Assembly (NCBI GenBank): GCA_033721235.1
Contig: JAWWAY010000003.1
Location: 207,268 to 271,267 of the forward strand
DNA length: 64,000 nt
DNA from: UBA5078 sp033721235
Lineage (GTDB): Bacteria > Pseudomonadota > Gammaproteobacteria > Pseudomonadales > Pseudohongiellaceae
Reading direction: 5' to 3'
The translations under genes were made by a program, and so were the position numbers. Shown one piece after another: positions 9,696 through 18,480 of this stretch (position 1 is the first letter of the stretch; each line of letters begins with the position of its first letter). Under the pieces are notes generated by a model. The model worked only from the letters and a program-made list of their open reading frames with translations, was not told the DNA's origin and did not search any database.

Positions 9696-9706
9696 TGGGC
9701 GTATCC

Positions 9707-10657
9707 ATGACTGTTAAGCACAAGGTGAAACCACTCGACAGGCCATCAAGCCCGACTCCAAGGGGCCGTGCTGTGCTGTTTCTCAAGGGCATGGCGATGG
9801 GCGTTGCCGATTCCGTCCCGGGTGTGTCCGGTGGCACTATCGCGGTCATGGCTGGCATCTACGAAGAACTACTCAACTCTATCAAAATGTTAGAGCCTCG
9901 CGCTTTATTGGTATTAGCCAAGAGTGGCCCAAGCGCGTTTTGGTCCCATATAAACGGCAGCTTTTTGTTGGTCCTACTATTGGGTATTGTGACCAGCCTG
10001 TTCCTGAGTGCCAACACCGTATTGTATTTACTGGCCAACCACTATGTTCTATTGATGTCATTTTTCTGTGGCCTAGTGCTGGCCTCCACTTGGTATTTGC
10101 AAGGGCAGGTCAGTCGCTGGAATGGCGCTTGTTTATTCGCTTGTCTATTGGGCGGGGGGGTAACCCTATTGGTGGCATTACTGAATCCCGTTAGTGGTAG
10201 CGACAGTTTGCTGTATTTGTTTGTCTGCGGATTTATCGCCATTTGCGCGATGATCTTGCCCGGTATTTCAGGCGCCTTTATTCTGCTGCTGTTAGGCGTT
10301 TACGATGGCGTGTTAAGTGCGTTACGCGCATTAGACTTCGTGGTGATAGTGGTTTTTGTCAGCGGCTGTGTATGCGGCTTATTGTGCTTCTCTCATCTAT
10401 TGTCTTGGACCTTTAGAAATTACCGGGAGCAAACCTATAGCTTTCTCAGCGGCATGCTCGCTGTGTCGCTTTTAGTTCTATGGCCTTGGAAGCTAACAGG
10501 TCAGGAGCTTGCAGGTTTGTCGTCCTATCGCTTGCCTGGCGACTATGCTCTGGCGAGCGGTCAGGCTGCGAACCTATTGGGGGCTATAGCACTGTTCTGC
10601 TTAGGCTTTGCGTTGATTCATTTATTCGAAAGAATTAGCATGAGCAGCTCCGAGTAA
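9707..10657 (+). CDS. DUF368 polytopic membrane protein, PopT-type undecaprenyl-phosphate translocase family
   Basis: This hydrophobic protein of about 316 aa has around eight membrane segments. The DUF368 signature is near the N-terminus (KGMAMGVADSVPGVSGGTIA), with a second related block later (ILPGISGAFILLLLGVYDG). Members of DUF368 have been reported to recycle undecaprenyl phosphate across the inner membrane (PopT); the role here is by family. The ATG at 9707 is preferred to a GTG at 9695 that overlaps the pcm stop. Its place between pcm and nlpD, beside cell-envelope genes, is consistent with an envelope role. Confidence 0.85.
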   Translation: MTVKHKVKPLDRPSSPTPRGRAVLFLKGMAMGVADSVPGVSGGTIAVMAGIYEELLNSIKMLEPRALLVLAKSGPSAFWSHINGSFLLVLLLGIVTSLFLSANTVLYLLANHYVLLMSFFCGLVLASTWYLQGQVSRWNGACLFACLLGGGVTLLVALLNPVSGSDSLLYLFVCGFIAICAMILPGISGAFILLLLGVYDGVLSALRALDFVVIVVFVSGCVCGLLCFSHLLSWTFRNYREQTYSFLSGMLAVSLLVLWPWKLTGQELAGLSSYRLPGDYALASGQAANLLGAIALFCLGFALIHLFERISMSSSE

Positions 10658-10704
10658 GGGCGTGCTATGGTGTTGGGAAAGTACTGAGGTTTTTTAAGGT
10701 TTTT

Positions 10705-11784
10705 ATGGCGTTGAATAAAAGTTGGCTTTCTAGTTTTAGGGTTTCTGTGTTGCTAGGCACTTTGCTGCTATCGGCCTGCGCTGGGCGCTATGAAGCTCCA
10801 TTGTCTGACCAAAGCTCTACTTTGGAGCGCAGCCCCGCGCCAATTTATTCTACCAGCGGCAATGCGGGTAGCAGCGGCGTGGTGTCTGCGCCAGGCTCTT
10901 CGGGTAGCAGTGCAGGCTTGGCAAGCTCGCGTGGCGCCACCGCCAACCCTGGTGTGCGCGTACAGCCCGCCGAGGGCGTTACCATTATACCGGCACAACC
11001 AACCCGTAGCGTGAGTCGCCGAGGCATCTCTAGAGCGCCTCTGGCCAGTACAGGAGCGCCAACGCCCTCAGGCAGTGCCGCAGGGACTCCCGCCGCCAGT
11101 ACACCTAGTTCTAACGCTGTGCCTAGCACTCATACGGTAGCACCGGGTGAGACTCTGTACTCTATTGCTTGGCAGTATTCTCTGGATCACCGGGCTTTGG
11201 CCGTGGCTAATCAATTGTCGGCGCCCTATACCATTTATCCTAATCAACAGCTGCGTCTGGATATTGGAGCTGTCTCTAATAGTGCTGTGCAGAACGTGGC
11301 GCCCGTGCCAGCCGCGCCGGCAGGCACCGCCAGTACAAGTGTGGGTGAGCGCCCAAGCGCGGCAGTGGCTCAGCGCCGCACGGGCAATATTGCCACCAGA
11401 GAAGTAGAGGGCATTACTTGGCAGTGGCCTATAGAGGGACGTGTAATTCGCAGCTACTCAGCTAGTAGTTCCGCTACTAGTAGAGGGATTGATATAAGCG
11501 GTAGGCGTGGTCAACCCGTTTATGCCGCTGCCGATGGCGACGTGGTGTACTCTGGCAGTGGCATTCAAGGACAAGGTGACCTGATTATCATTCGCCATAG
11601 TGCTCGACACCTTAGTGCCTACTCTCATAACAGCGCAATGCTGGTCAATGAAGGCGCACGCATTCAAGCAGGTGATAAAATTGGTGAAGTCGGCGTGGAC
11701 GCCAACGGAACAGAGCTGATTCATTTCGAGGTTCGCGTGGATGGCGCACCCGTTGATCCTGCGCGTTATTTACCGCGCCGCTAA
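10705..11784 (+). CDS. nlpD: NlpD-type lipoprotein, LysM plus LytM (M23) domain
   Basis: NlpD is an outer-membrane lipoprotein that activates an amidase which splits septal peptidoglycan. The signal peptide ends in a lipobox (LLLSAC, Cys about residue 25). A long Ser/Gly/Ala/Pro-rich linker follows. A LysM domain is at about 144-185 (HTVAPGETLYSIAWQYS) and an M23 domain fills the last 120 residues. The first zinc-ligand position of active LytM proteins, normally His before G-x-D-I, is Arg here (SRGIDIS), so the domain is probably not catalytic, as in E. coli NlpD. rpoS follows, as usual; its main promoter commonly lies inside nlpD. Confidence 0.93.
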   Translation: MALNKSWLSSFRVSVLLGTLLLSACAGRYEAPLSDQSSTLERSPAPIYSTSGNAGSSGVVSAPGSSGSSAGLASSRGATANPGVRVQPAEGVTIIPAQPTRSVSRRGISRAPLASTGAPTPSGSAAGTPAASTPSSNAVPSTHTVAPGETLYSIAWQYSLDHRALAVANQLSAPYTIYPNQQLRLDIGAVSNSAVQNVAPVPAAPAGTASTSVGERPSAAVAQRRTGNIATREVEGITWQWPIEGRVIRSYSASSSATSRGIDISGRRGQPVYAAADGDVVYSGSGIQGQGDLIIIRHSARHLSAYSHNSAMLVNEGARIQAGDKIGEVGVDANGTELIHFEVRVDGAPVDPARYLPRR

Positions 11785-11954
11785 GTCTGTTCTTCGCTAT
11801 TGTAAGCTGTTTTTCTCAATCGATATTCCTTTGTATACTCTTGAAAGAGTAATTATGAAATGGTAAGTTTATCTGGCTTTAATCTAAATGTAATATTATT
11901 TAGTTGATAAAAGCGTCATTAAGGATGATGTCGCCATAGATAAGGAGATCGAGA

Positions 11955-12908
11955 ATGCCAGTAGAAAAAAGGGCATCTACATGCCAGTCAATATCGTTTA
12001 AGACCCAATTCCCCGATATAAAACCCCGCGATTGTATTAAAGAAGGTCTACCTCCGAAATTTGAACTTCAAGCGGATAAGAGACCGCCCGATGTTGCCCG
12101 CCTTTATTTGAATGAAATTAGTGCGTCGCGCTTATTGAACGCTGAGGAGGAGCGTGATTATGGGCGTTTGGCTAGGGATGGAGATAGTGCTGGTAGAGAG
12201 ATGATGATCGTGAGCAATTTGCGTTTAGTTGTCAAAATAGCCCATCGTTATCGCAATCGTGGGATGAGCCTTTTGGATATGGTGCAGGAGGGTAATCTTG
12301 GTTTATTACGTGCGGTAGAGAAATACGATCCTGAACGAGGTTATCGTTTTTCTACATACGCTACATGGTGGATACGCCAGACAATTGAGCGTTCCATAAT
12401 GAACCAGTGTCGCACTGTTCGCTTACCGGTGCACGTGGGCAAGGAACTCAATAGCTATATGCGTTTGTCGCGCGAGTATATGCATACCTATAATGAGGAG
12501 CTTACGGTAAAGCAGCTGGCTGCCTTGCTCGATAAGTCAGAAGCGGAGGTAGGGCGTATTTTGGCTTTCAGTGAACGGGAGCTGTCAATCGATTCGCCCA
12601 GCTCTCAATCCAAAGAGCATACCATAGCAGAGTCTATTGAGATTGAGCCTGAATATAGACCCGACAATATTATGCAAGAACAGGGGCTACGAGAGACGGT
12701 CAGCGCATGGTTGGATATGCTGGACTCAAAGCAGTCGGACATTATTTGTCGACGTTTTGGTTTCTATGGGCAAAAGATTGAAACGCTGGAAAACATCGGC
12801 AAGGAGATTGGCTTAACCCGAGAGAGGGTGAGGCAGATTCAATTGGATGCTATTCGCCAATTAAAAGAAATTGCTAAAGAAAACGGCTTTAGCAAAGAGT
12901 GTTGCTAG
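11955..12908 (+). CDS. rpoS: RNA polymerase sigma factor RpoS (sigma-38)
   Basis: RpoS is the general stress and stationary-phase sigma factor. Region 1.2 is seen at DVARLYLNEISASRLL, region 2 at NLRLVVKIAHRYRNRG..LLDMVQEGNLGLLRAVEKYDP and FSTYATWWIRQTIERS, region 3 at LPVHVGKELN, and region 4.2 at LTRERVRQIQLDAIRQLK. It has 317 aa. A strong aaggagat ribosome-binding site at 11942-11949 supports the ATG. The gap of 170 bases after nlpD is AT-rich and could form a leader controlling translation, as known for rpoS elsewhere. Confidence 0.97.
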   Translation: MPVEKRASTCQSISFKTQFPDIKPRDCIKEGLPPKFELQADKRPPDVARLYLNEISASRLLNAEEERDYGRLARDGDSAGREMMIVSNLRLVVKIAHRYRNRGMSLLDMVQEGNLGLLRAVEKYDPERGYRFSTYATWWIRQTIERSIMNQCRTVRLPVHVGKELNSYMRLSREYMHTYNEELTVKQLAALLDKSEAEVGRILAFSERELSIDSPSSQSKEHTIAESIEIEPEYRPDNIMQEQGLRETVSAWLDMLDSKQSDIICRRFGFYGQKIETLENIGKEIGLTRERVRQIQLDAIRQLKEIAKENGFSKECC

Positions 12909-12945
12909 GGTACGGGGTATCTGCGAAGAAATAACTACGCTTGGT

Positions 12946-12974
12946 CATAGTGCCAAAGTAGATTTGGCACTATG
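12946..12974. terminator. Perfect 12-bp inverted repeat between rpoS and fdxA
   Basis: CATAGTGCCAAA and TTTGGCACTATG flank a 5-base loop midway between the convergent ends of rpoS and fdxA. The position suits a shared transcript end. Neither strand has a clear run of U after the stem, so intrinsic termination is not certain; a 3'-protective hairpin or a protein site are alternatives. Confidence 0.5.
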
Positions 12975-12987
12975 AGCTAAAAGCGTC

Positions 12988-13320
12988 TTACTCAGGATCT
13001 TTGATCAGGTACTGCAGCTTGCCTGGAACATCCTTCCACTTCTCGGCGTCTTCAGGCGCTGGCTTCATTTCAGAGATATTCGGCCATTTGTCCGCCAATT
13101 CGGCATTGAGTTCCAAGAATACTTGCTGATCCTCGGGTAACTCGTCCTCAGCATAAATGGCATCCACAGGGCATTCTGGCTCACATAGGGCGCAGTCGAT
13201 GCATTCGTCTGGGTGGATAACCAAGAAGTTCGGTCCTTCATAGAAACAATCTACTGGGCAAACTTCTACGCAATCGGTGTGTTTGCAACGTATACAGTTT
13301 TCGCCTACAACAAAAGTCAT
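12988..13320 (-). CDS. fdxA: Ferredoxin FdxA, 7Fe type
   Basis: This is a small electron carrier with two iron-sulfur clusters. Cysteine motifs are CIRCKHTDCVEVCPVDCF and CIDCALCEPECPVDA. From MTFVVGENC the protein has 110 aa, matching the family. The frame extends further upstream, but the ATG ending at 13320 has a strong aggaga site and the extra residues are not conserved, so the short form is called. It sits between rpoS and mutS as in Pseudomonas. No rsmZ-like RNA fits into the 79 bases next to rpoS. Confidence 0.95.
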   Translation of the reverse strand: MTFVVGENCIRCKHTDCVEVCPVDCFYEGPNFLVIHPDECIDCALCEPECPVDAIYAEDELPEDQQVFLELNAELADKWPNISEMKPAPEDAEKWKDVPGKLQYLIKDPE

Positions 13321-13492
13321 GTCTTCTCCAGCTTCTAGCCCGACTTCTCGGTGCTGTATTTGGTTCATCCCAGCCATTTTGGCTAGGGCGCTAAAATTTA
13401 GTGCCGCAATTATAAACAGGCTAGGGGGCACAGGGAATATACTTTTTCCGATATCCCTTACTTATATTGCGAGTAAGCCGCATTTTAGATAC

Positions 13493-16099
13493 TTATAGCT
13501 CGTCTTTTAAGCGATAGAGTAAGGCTAAAGCCTCTCTTGCCGTCAAGTTGTCTGGGTCTAACTGACTTAGCTCCTCAATTATTGGGTGAGGGCTAAAGGC
13601 GCTAAATAGCTCGGCCTGTTCTGGCGATTCGCTTCTACTTTGTGCCACTACCGCCGTACTTTCTTGCTCTAGTTGCATGAGTTTCTCGCGTGCCTGCTTG
13701 ATCACCAGAGCCGGCACGCCCGCTAGCTGTGCGACCTGCAGGCCATAGCTCTGATTAGCGGGCCCAGCTTTCACAGCATGCAGAAATACGATACCGTCTT
13801 TGTGCTCGGCGGCGTCCAGGTGCACATTGGCGATAGCGGGGTATAGCTCGGGTAGCGTGGTGAGCTCGAAGTAGTGGGTGGCAAATAGGGTCCAGGCTTT
13901 GAGCTTCTCGGCTATATGAACCGCGCTGGCCCATGCAAGGGATAATCCGTCAAAGGTACTGGTGCCGCGTCCTACCTCGTCCATGAGGACTAAGCTATTG
14001 GCGGTGGCATTGTGCAGGATGTTGGCCGTTTCAGTCATTTCCACCATGAAGGTAGAGCGGCCACCAGCCAAATCATCCGAGGAGCCTATGCGAGTGAAGA
14101 TGCGATCTATCGGGCCAATTCGGGCCGACTTAGCGGGCACGAAGCTGCCCGTATGGGCTAAGAGCACGATAAGAGCGCTCTGGCGCATATAAGTGGACTT
14201 ACCCCCCATATTGGGCCCGGTGATGATCAGCATCTGAGATTCCTCATCCAGCTTGAGATCATTGGCAACAAAGGGGGTAGTGCTCACTTGTTCGACCACT
14301 GGGTGCCTGCCATCGCAAATATGGATGCCTGGCTTATTACTCAACTGTGGTTGGCAAAACTCCAGGCTGCGAGCGCGTTCAGCAAAATTCACCAGAACGT
14401 CTAATTCGCAGAGCGCCGCGGCACTAGCTAGGAGTGGGCTTAGCTGCTGCGCGAGCGTCTCGATTAAGGCCTCATACAGGGCCTTTTCTTTGGTGAGCGC
14501 CTTGCTATTAGCGCTTAATACTTTGTCTTCAAACTCCTTAAGCTCAGGAGTAATAAAGCGCTCGGCATTTTTGAGAGTCTGGCGGCGAATATAGTCGGCC
14601 GGGGCATCTTGGGACTGGGCTTTGCTCACTTCTATGTAATAACCGTGAACACGGTTATAACCGACTTTTAGGGTGCTAAGCCCGCTGCGCTCGCGCTCTC
14701 TTAGCTCTAGGTCCACCAAGAATTGCCCAGCATTGCTCGATAGATTGCGTAGCTCATCTAGCTCGGCATCGTATCCTTCTTTAATAACACCGCCTTCTCG
14801 AATCACCACCGGTGGGTTTTCGATAATCGCCGTTTGCAGCAATTGCGCTAAGTCAGGGTACTCCCCAATGGCCTGTTTAAGTTCGCTTAACTTAGGGGAT
14901 GCCGTAGTGGATATTACGGCGGAGACCTCTTCTTGCAGCTGAGGCAGGGTGCTTAGTGCATCGCGTAACTTCGCAAGGTCGCGAGGCCTCGCAGAGCGCA
15001 GCCCGACACGCGCTAGGATGCGTTCGATATCGCCGATATTATGCAAGATGGGGTGAATGCTTTCGAAGTGATACTGTTCGATTAAGCACGCGATGACCTG
15101 TTGGCGCAGGCCTAATTCTTTGTGGTCGCGTAGGGGTCGATGCAGCCAGCGATTGAGAAGACGACTCCCCATTGGGGTTGCTGTTTTGTCGAGGACGGAG
15201 AGCAAGGTGTTATCGCTACCGCCGCTAAGGTTTCTATCCAGCTCCAAGTTGCGTCTGCTCGCAGCATCCAGAAGCAGGCTATCCTGAGGGTATTCCGCAC
15301 GCATGCTTTGGACGTGCGGCAAGCCTGAGCGCTGGGTTTCTTTGGCGTATTCGAACAGACAACCGGCCGCTGGTATGGCAAGGCTCAAATCTTCGCAGCT
15401 GAATGCTTTGAGATCCTTTGTGCCAAAGTGAGAGCATAGTGCCTTGTGGCTGCTGTCATAGTCGAACTCCCATACTGGACGGCGCCTTGCACCGCGCCTA
15501 CCTTCCAGGCTTACAAGGGCGTCGATGTTCTCATTGAGGAGCAATTCGGCTGGTCTAATGCGCTCGATCTCCGCTAGAAGCCCTTCCTTGGAGTCGATTT
15601 CGGATACCGCAAAGCGCCCGCTGCTGACATCTAGCCATGCGAGGCCAAAGCGCTCTTTGCCATCTCCCGTAATGGCCATTAACAGGCTATCGGCTCGTTC
15701 ATTGAGCAGAGCCTCATCACTCAATGTGCCTGGGGTGATAATTCGAACCACTGCGCGCTCGACCGGCCCTTTCGATGTGGCTGGGTCACCAATTTGTTCG
15801 CATACCGCGACAGAAATGCCTGCCTCTACTAATTTGGCGAGATAACGATCGGCCGCATGAAAAGGAATGCCACACATGGGGATATCCTTACCATCGGACT
15901 TGCCTCTTGCCGTAAGGGTAATATCTAAAACCTGCGATGCGATACGAGCGTCTTCGAAGAAGAGTTCATAAAAATCCCCCATGCGATAGAACAAAAGCTC
16001 GTTCTTATGCTGTGCCTTTAGCGTCAGAAACTGCCGCATCATAGGGGTGTGTTGAGCAAGATTAGCTGTGGGAGTAGATTGCGGTTCGCTTTTCAACAT
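13493..16099 (-). CDS. mutS: DNA mismatch repair protein MutS
   Basis: MutS recognises mismatches and loops and starts methyl-directed repair with MutL. The N-terminal mismatch-binding domain contains FYRMGDFYELFFEDA (Phe-x-Glu type motif). The C-terminal ATPase has Walker A GPNMGGKSTYMRQ, LVLMDEVGRGTSTFDG and the FATHYFELT block, with an HTH tail. Its 868 aa are close to E. coli's 853. It is transcribed towards fdxA, opposite to the pncC-recA side, as in Pseudomonas. Confidence 0.98.
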   Translation of the reverse strand: MLKSEPQSTPTANLAQHTPMMRQFLTLKAQHKNELLFYRMGDFYELFFEDARIASQVLDITLTARGKSDGKDIPMCGIPFHAADRYLAKLVEAGISVAVCEQIGDPATSKGPVERAVVRIITPGTLSDEALLNERADSLLMAITGDGKERFGLAWLDVSSGRFAVSEIDSKEGLLAEIERIRPAELLLNENIDALVSLEGRRGARRRPVWEFDYDSSHKALCSHFGTKDLKAFSCEDLSLAIPAAGCLFEYAKETQRSGLPHVQSMRAEYPQDSLLLDAASRRNLELDRNLSGGSDNTLLSVLDKTATPMGSRLLNRWLHRPLRDHKELGLRQQVIACLIEQYHFESIHPILHNIGDIERILARVGLRSARPRDLAKLRDALSTLPQLQEEVSAVISTTASPKLSELKQAIGEYPDLAQLLQTAIIENPPVVIREGGVIKEGYDAELDELRNLSSNAGQFLVDLELRERERSGLSTLKVGYNRVHGYYIEVSKAQSQDAPADYIRRQTLKNAERFITPELKEFEDKVLSANSKALTKEKALYEALIETLAQQLSPLLASAAALCELDVLVNFAERARSLEFCQPQLSNKPGIHICDGRHPVVEQVSTTPFVANDLKLDEESQMLIITGPNMGGKSTYMRQSALIVLLAHTGSFVPAKSARIGPIDRIFTRIGSSDDLAGGRSTFMVEMTETANILHNATANSLVLMDEVGRGTSTFDGLSLAWASAVHIAEKLKAWTLFATHYFELTTLPELYPAIANVHLDAAEHKDGIVFLHAVKAGPANQSYGLQVAQLAGVPALVIKQAREKLMQLEQESTAVVAQSRSESPEQAELFSAFSPHPIIEELSQLDPDNLTAREALALLYRLKDEL

Positions 16100-16396
16100 A
16101 TTGCTGCTTAGAGTCGCCTAGTGTGTCTGACATTGGTAGCTGGCAAGAATAGCAAACCTTGTGGGTGAAAGCATGGGCTTCATACACCGCAGAGTCTTGA
16201 GCCAAGGCGCTCGATGGGAGAAGTCGCTTTATTGAAGCGCTTTATTGGTTTTATTGCTTAATAGAATTTCCAGCGCGTTATGCTAAGGGCAATGGATTAT
16301 TTTCATGAGTGCTCTGGGTGAACGCTTGAGCTATCTATTGCGAAACGTGCAAGTTACTCTAATGGAAATCAGCTGTAGCGAGTTTTAGGTGGAGTT

Positions 16397-17614
16397 GTGT
16401 CCCTAGCAAATGTCATATTGCCAGCGCTGGCCTTAATAGTGGTGGGCGTGCTGTTTACGCCAGCGCTGCGAAGCTCAGAGCTTTGGCGCGCTATTGTGTC
16501 TCCCTTAGCGTCCATAGTGGGCAGCGGTTTTTTGGTCTCCGGGCCTTTATTAGCCCATGCAGTCGGGCCTTGGGCGCCCATAGCCATGTTTGCTATCGTG
16601 GCATTTGCCTATGCTATTGGCTCCGTCATTCGTTTTAATATCCTCTATGCCGAGCCCAACATAAATGATAGGCGAGGCAGCTTTGCCTTAATCTCCATAC
16701 AACGTCTGTCTGACCTTGCCTTAGGCTTAGCCTATATTGTGTCTGTGGCATTTTATTTACGCTTGCTAAGCTCTTTTGTCCTGAGCTTTGGCGGCACCAG
16801 CGAAGCCTTGGTGCAAAAAGCCTTTACCAGTGCCGTACTCATTTTCATTGCCCTCATTGGCTGGCTTCGGGGCTTGCATGGCTTGGAAAAACTAGAAGAG
16901 ACGGCAGTGGCCATTAAGCTGGCAATTATCGTGGCCCTATTGTGTGGCTTAGTTGGCTTTGATTGGCAATGGCTTCGCGAAGGCGGGCAGCTTGCTCAAG
17001 TGGCGCTAGAGAATAATATCTTCGACAGCCTGCGTATCATGGCAGGGCTATTATTGGTGGTGCAGGGCTTTGAGATTTCTCGCTACCTAGGCAGTGACTA
17101 TGACGCCGCACTGCGAGTCCGATCCATGCGGCTTGCCCAGATAATCGCCGGCATTATCTACTTGCTGTTTATTGGTTTGGGTTTGCCATTGTTATTGGAA
17201 GCGAGTGGCCCCGTGAACGAAACCGCGATTATTGGCATTGCGGCCAGTGTTGCCGTGATATTGCCGAGCCTATTGGTATTGGCCGCTGTCATGAGCCAAT
17301 TTAGCGCGGCAGTGGCCGATACTGTAGGAGCGGGTGGGGTGTTTAGTGAACTATCGGGTTTTAGTATTTCGTCCCGTAAGTTTTATCTACTGCTAATTGT
17401 GGCCGCTATTGTGTTGGTTTGGACGGTGAACGTTTTTGAAATCATCACCTTGGCCTCGCGGGCTTTCGCGCTCTATTACTTTCTTCAGTGTCTGGTGGCC
17501 ATTAAGGTTTGCTGCAATGCACAGGCGGGGCACTCTAGGTTTCGCCTAGTCGCTTACAGCCTAATAGCGGCTGTGCTGGTCGCTGTGATTGTCTTCGCGG
17601 TGCCCGTGGATTAA
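16397..17614 (+). CDS. Polytopic membrane protein, APC-permease-like, unknown substrate
   Basis: This is a very hydrophobic 405-aa protein with about 11-12 predicted membrane segments and short loops. The opening segment (SPLASIVGSGFLVSGPLLA) is reminiscent of the G-S-G helix break in amino-acid/polyamine/organocation transporters, and the overall pattern is that of a secondary carrier. No substrate can be named. The start is GTG at 16397; the 297 bases upstream, shared with the divergent mutS, show no clear promoter. It stands alone between mutS and pncC and appears intact. Confidence 0.6.
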   Translation: MSLANVILPALALIVVGVLFTPALRSSELWRAIVSPLASIVGSGFLVSGPLLAHAVGPWAPIAMFAIVAFAYAIGSVIRFNILYAEPNINDRRGSFALISIQRLSDLALGLAYIVSVAFYLRLLSSFVLSFGGTSEALVQKAFTSAVLIFIALIGWLRGLHGLEKLEETAVAIKLAIIVALLCGLVGFDWQWLREGGQLAQVALENNIFDSLRIMAGLLLVVQGFEISRYLGSDYDAALRVRSMRLAQIIAGIIYLLFIGLGLPLLLEASGPVNETAIIGIAASVAVILPSLLVLAAVMSQFSAAVADTVGAGGVFSELSGFSISSRKFYLLLIVAAIVLVWTVNVFEIITLASRAFALYYFLQCLVAIKVCCNAQAGHSRFRLVAYSLIAAVLVAVIVFAVPVD

Positions 17615-17732
17615 AGCACTTTGGCCAAGCGCGAGACTTTTACTTGTTTGCTAACAGTGACTCGAAATATCGCCAATCTCTGCTAAGCTTAGGAAGAGTG
17701 TTAGAAATTTAGCGAGGAAAAGGGCCCGGGCT

Positions 17733-18248
17733 ATGAGTGATGAATTAGAGCAGCTGAGTCAGCGTTGCGGTGAGCTGTTGTTGGCAAAGGGCTGGACCAT
17801 AAGCACGGCGGAGTCGTGTACCGGTGGTTGGATTGCTCAGTCTCTTACGTCAGTATCGGGCAGCTCTCAGTGGTTTGAGACAGGTTTTGTGACCTATTCC
17901 AATGAGGCTAAGCAGCGTCTTCTTAATGTGCCATCGCGTTTTTTTACCGGTGATAATGCCCCAGGTGCTGTGAGCGAAGAAGTGGTTCTTGCCATGGCTG
18001 AAGGCGCATTGCTGGCCGCTGGTGCCAATGTGTCGGTGGTCACCAGTGGCGTTGCTGGCCCTGCGGGTGGAAGTCCAGAAAAACCAGTAGGTACTGTATG
18101 GATAGCGTGGGCATATCGTCGCGAAACTAACGCAAAACCACAGCTTAAGGCTTCTCTTTTTCACTTTGCGGGTGATAGAAAAAGCATTAGAAAACAATCA
18201 GTTATTGAGGGTTTGAGTGGTGTACTGGAGCTGCTCGAATTGCCTTAA
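17733..18248 (+). CDS. pncC: Nicotinamide-nucleotide amidohydrolase (CinA C-terminal domain)
   Basis: PncC deamidates NMN to nicotinate mononucleotide in pyridine nucleotide salvage. The 171-aa protein is a stand-alone CinA C-terminal domain: STAESCTGGWIAQSLT, SGSSQWFETGFVTYSNEAKQ, SGVAGPAGGSPEKPVGTVWIAW and the closing RKSIRKQSV. The length equals E. coli PncC (YgaD). The place directly before recA is conserved in many gammaproteobacteria. RecA transcription has its own promoter, since a LexA box lies in the next gap. Confidence 0.93.
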   Translation: MSDELEQLSQRCGELLLAKGWTISTAESCTGGWIAQSLTSVSGSSQWFETGFVTYSNEAKQRLLNVPSRFFTGDNAPGAVSEEVVLAMAEGALLAAGANVSVVTSGVAGPAGGSPEKPVGTVWIAWAYRRETNAKPQLKASLFHFAGDRKSIRKQSVIEGLSGVLELLELP

Positions 18249-18278
18249 ACAGGGGCTGAAATGCAGCAATATAAAATA

Positions 18279-18294
18279 CTGGTTGAATATACAG
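18279..18294. promoter_or_regulatory. LexA-binding SOS box upstream of recA
   Basis: CTGGTTGAATATACAG matches the gammaproteobacterial SOS operator CTG-N10-CAG, with TA and TG flanks, and the right half ATACAG is perfect. It lies 186 bases before the recA start, so the recA leader would be unusually long if the promoter overlaps the box. The rest of the 232-base gap contains no gene. Confidence 0.8.
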
Positions 18295-18480
18295 TGATTG
18301 TTTGTTTTAATGCTGCCACTGACATGCATATTGGACTCCAATAGGCCCGTAAACAGATTGCTTAAGCCTCTTATTTGGCTGCAAGCGTTTATGCTCAGCA
18401 TCATCATAAACACAATGCGGTTTAATTTTAGAACTAACGAGTGACTCTTCACGAGCACATAAAGATATAAGGAAACCATC

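Noticed and set aside
12909..12987. rsmZ-like small RNA between rpoS and fdxA
   Set aside because: Pseudomonas has rsmZ here, but only 79 bases remain with one hairpin and without repeated GGA stem-loops.
13321..13431. Longer fdxA reading frame
   Set aside because: Extra 37 residues are not found in FdxA proteins; the downstream ATG has a strong ribosome-binding site.
16100..16396. Regulatory elements between mutS and the permease-like gene
   Set aside because: 297 bases read on both strands; no convincing promoter, stem or conserved motif seen.
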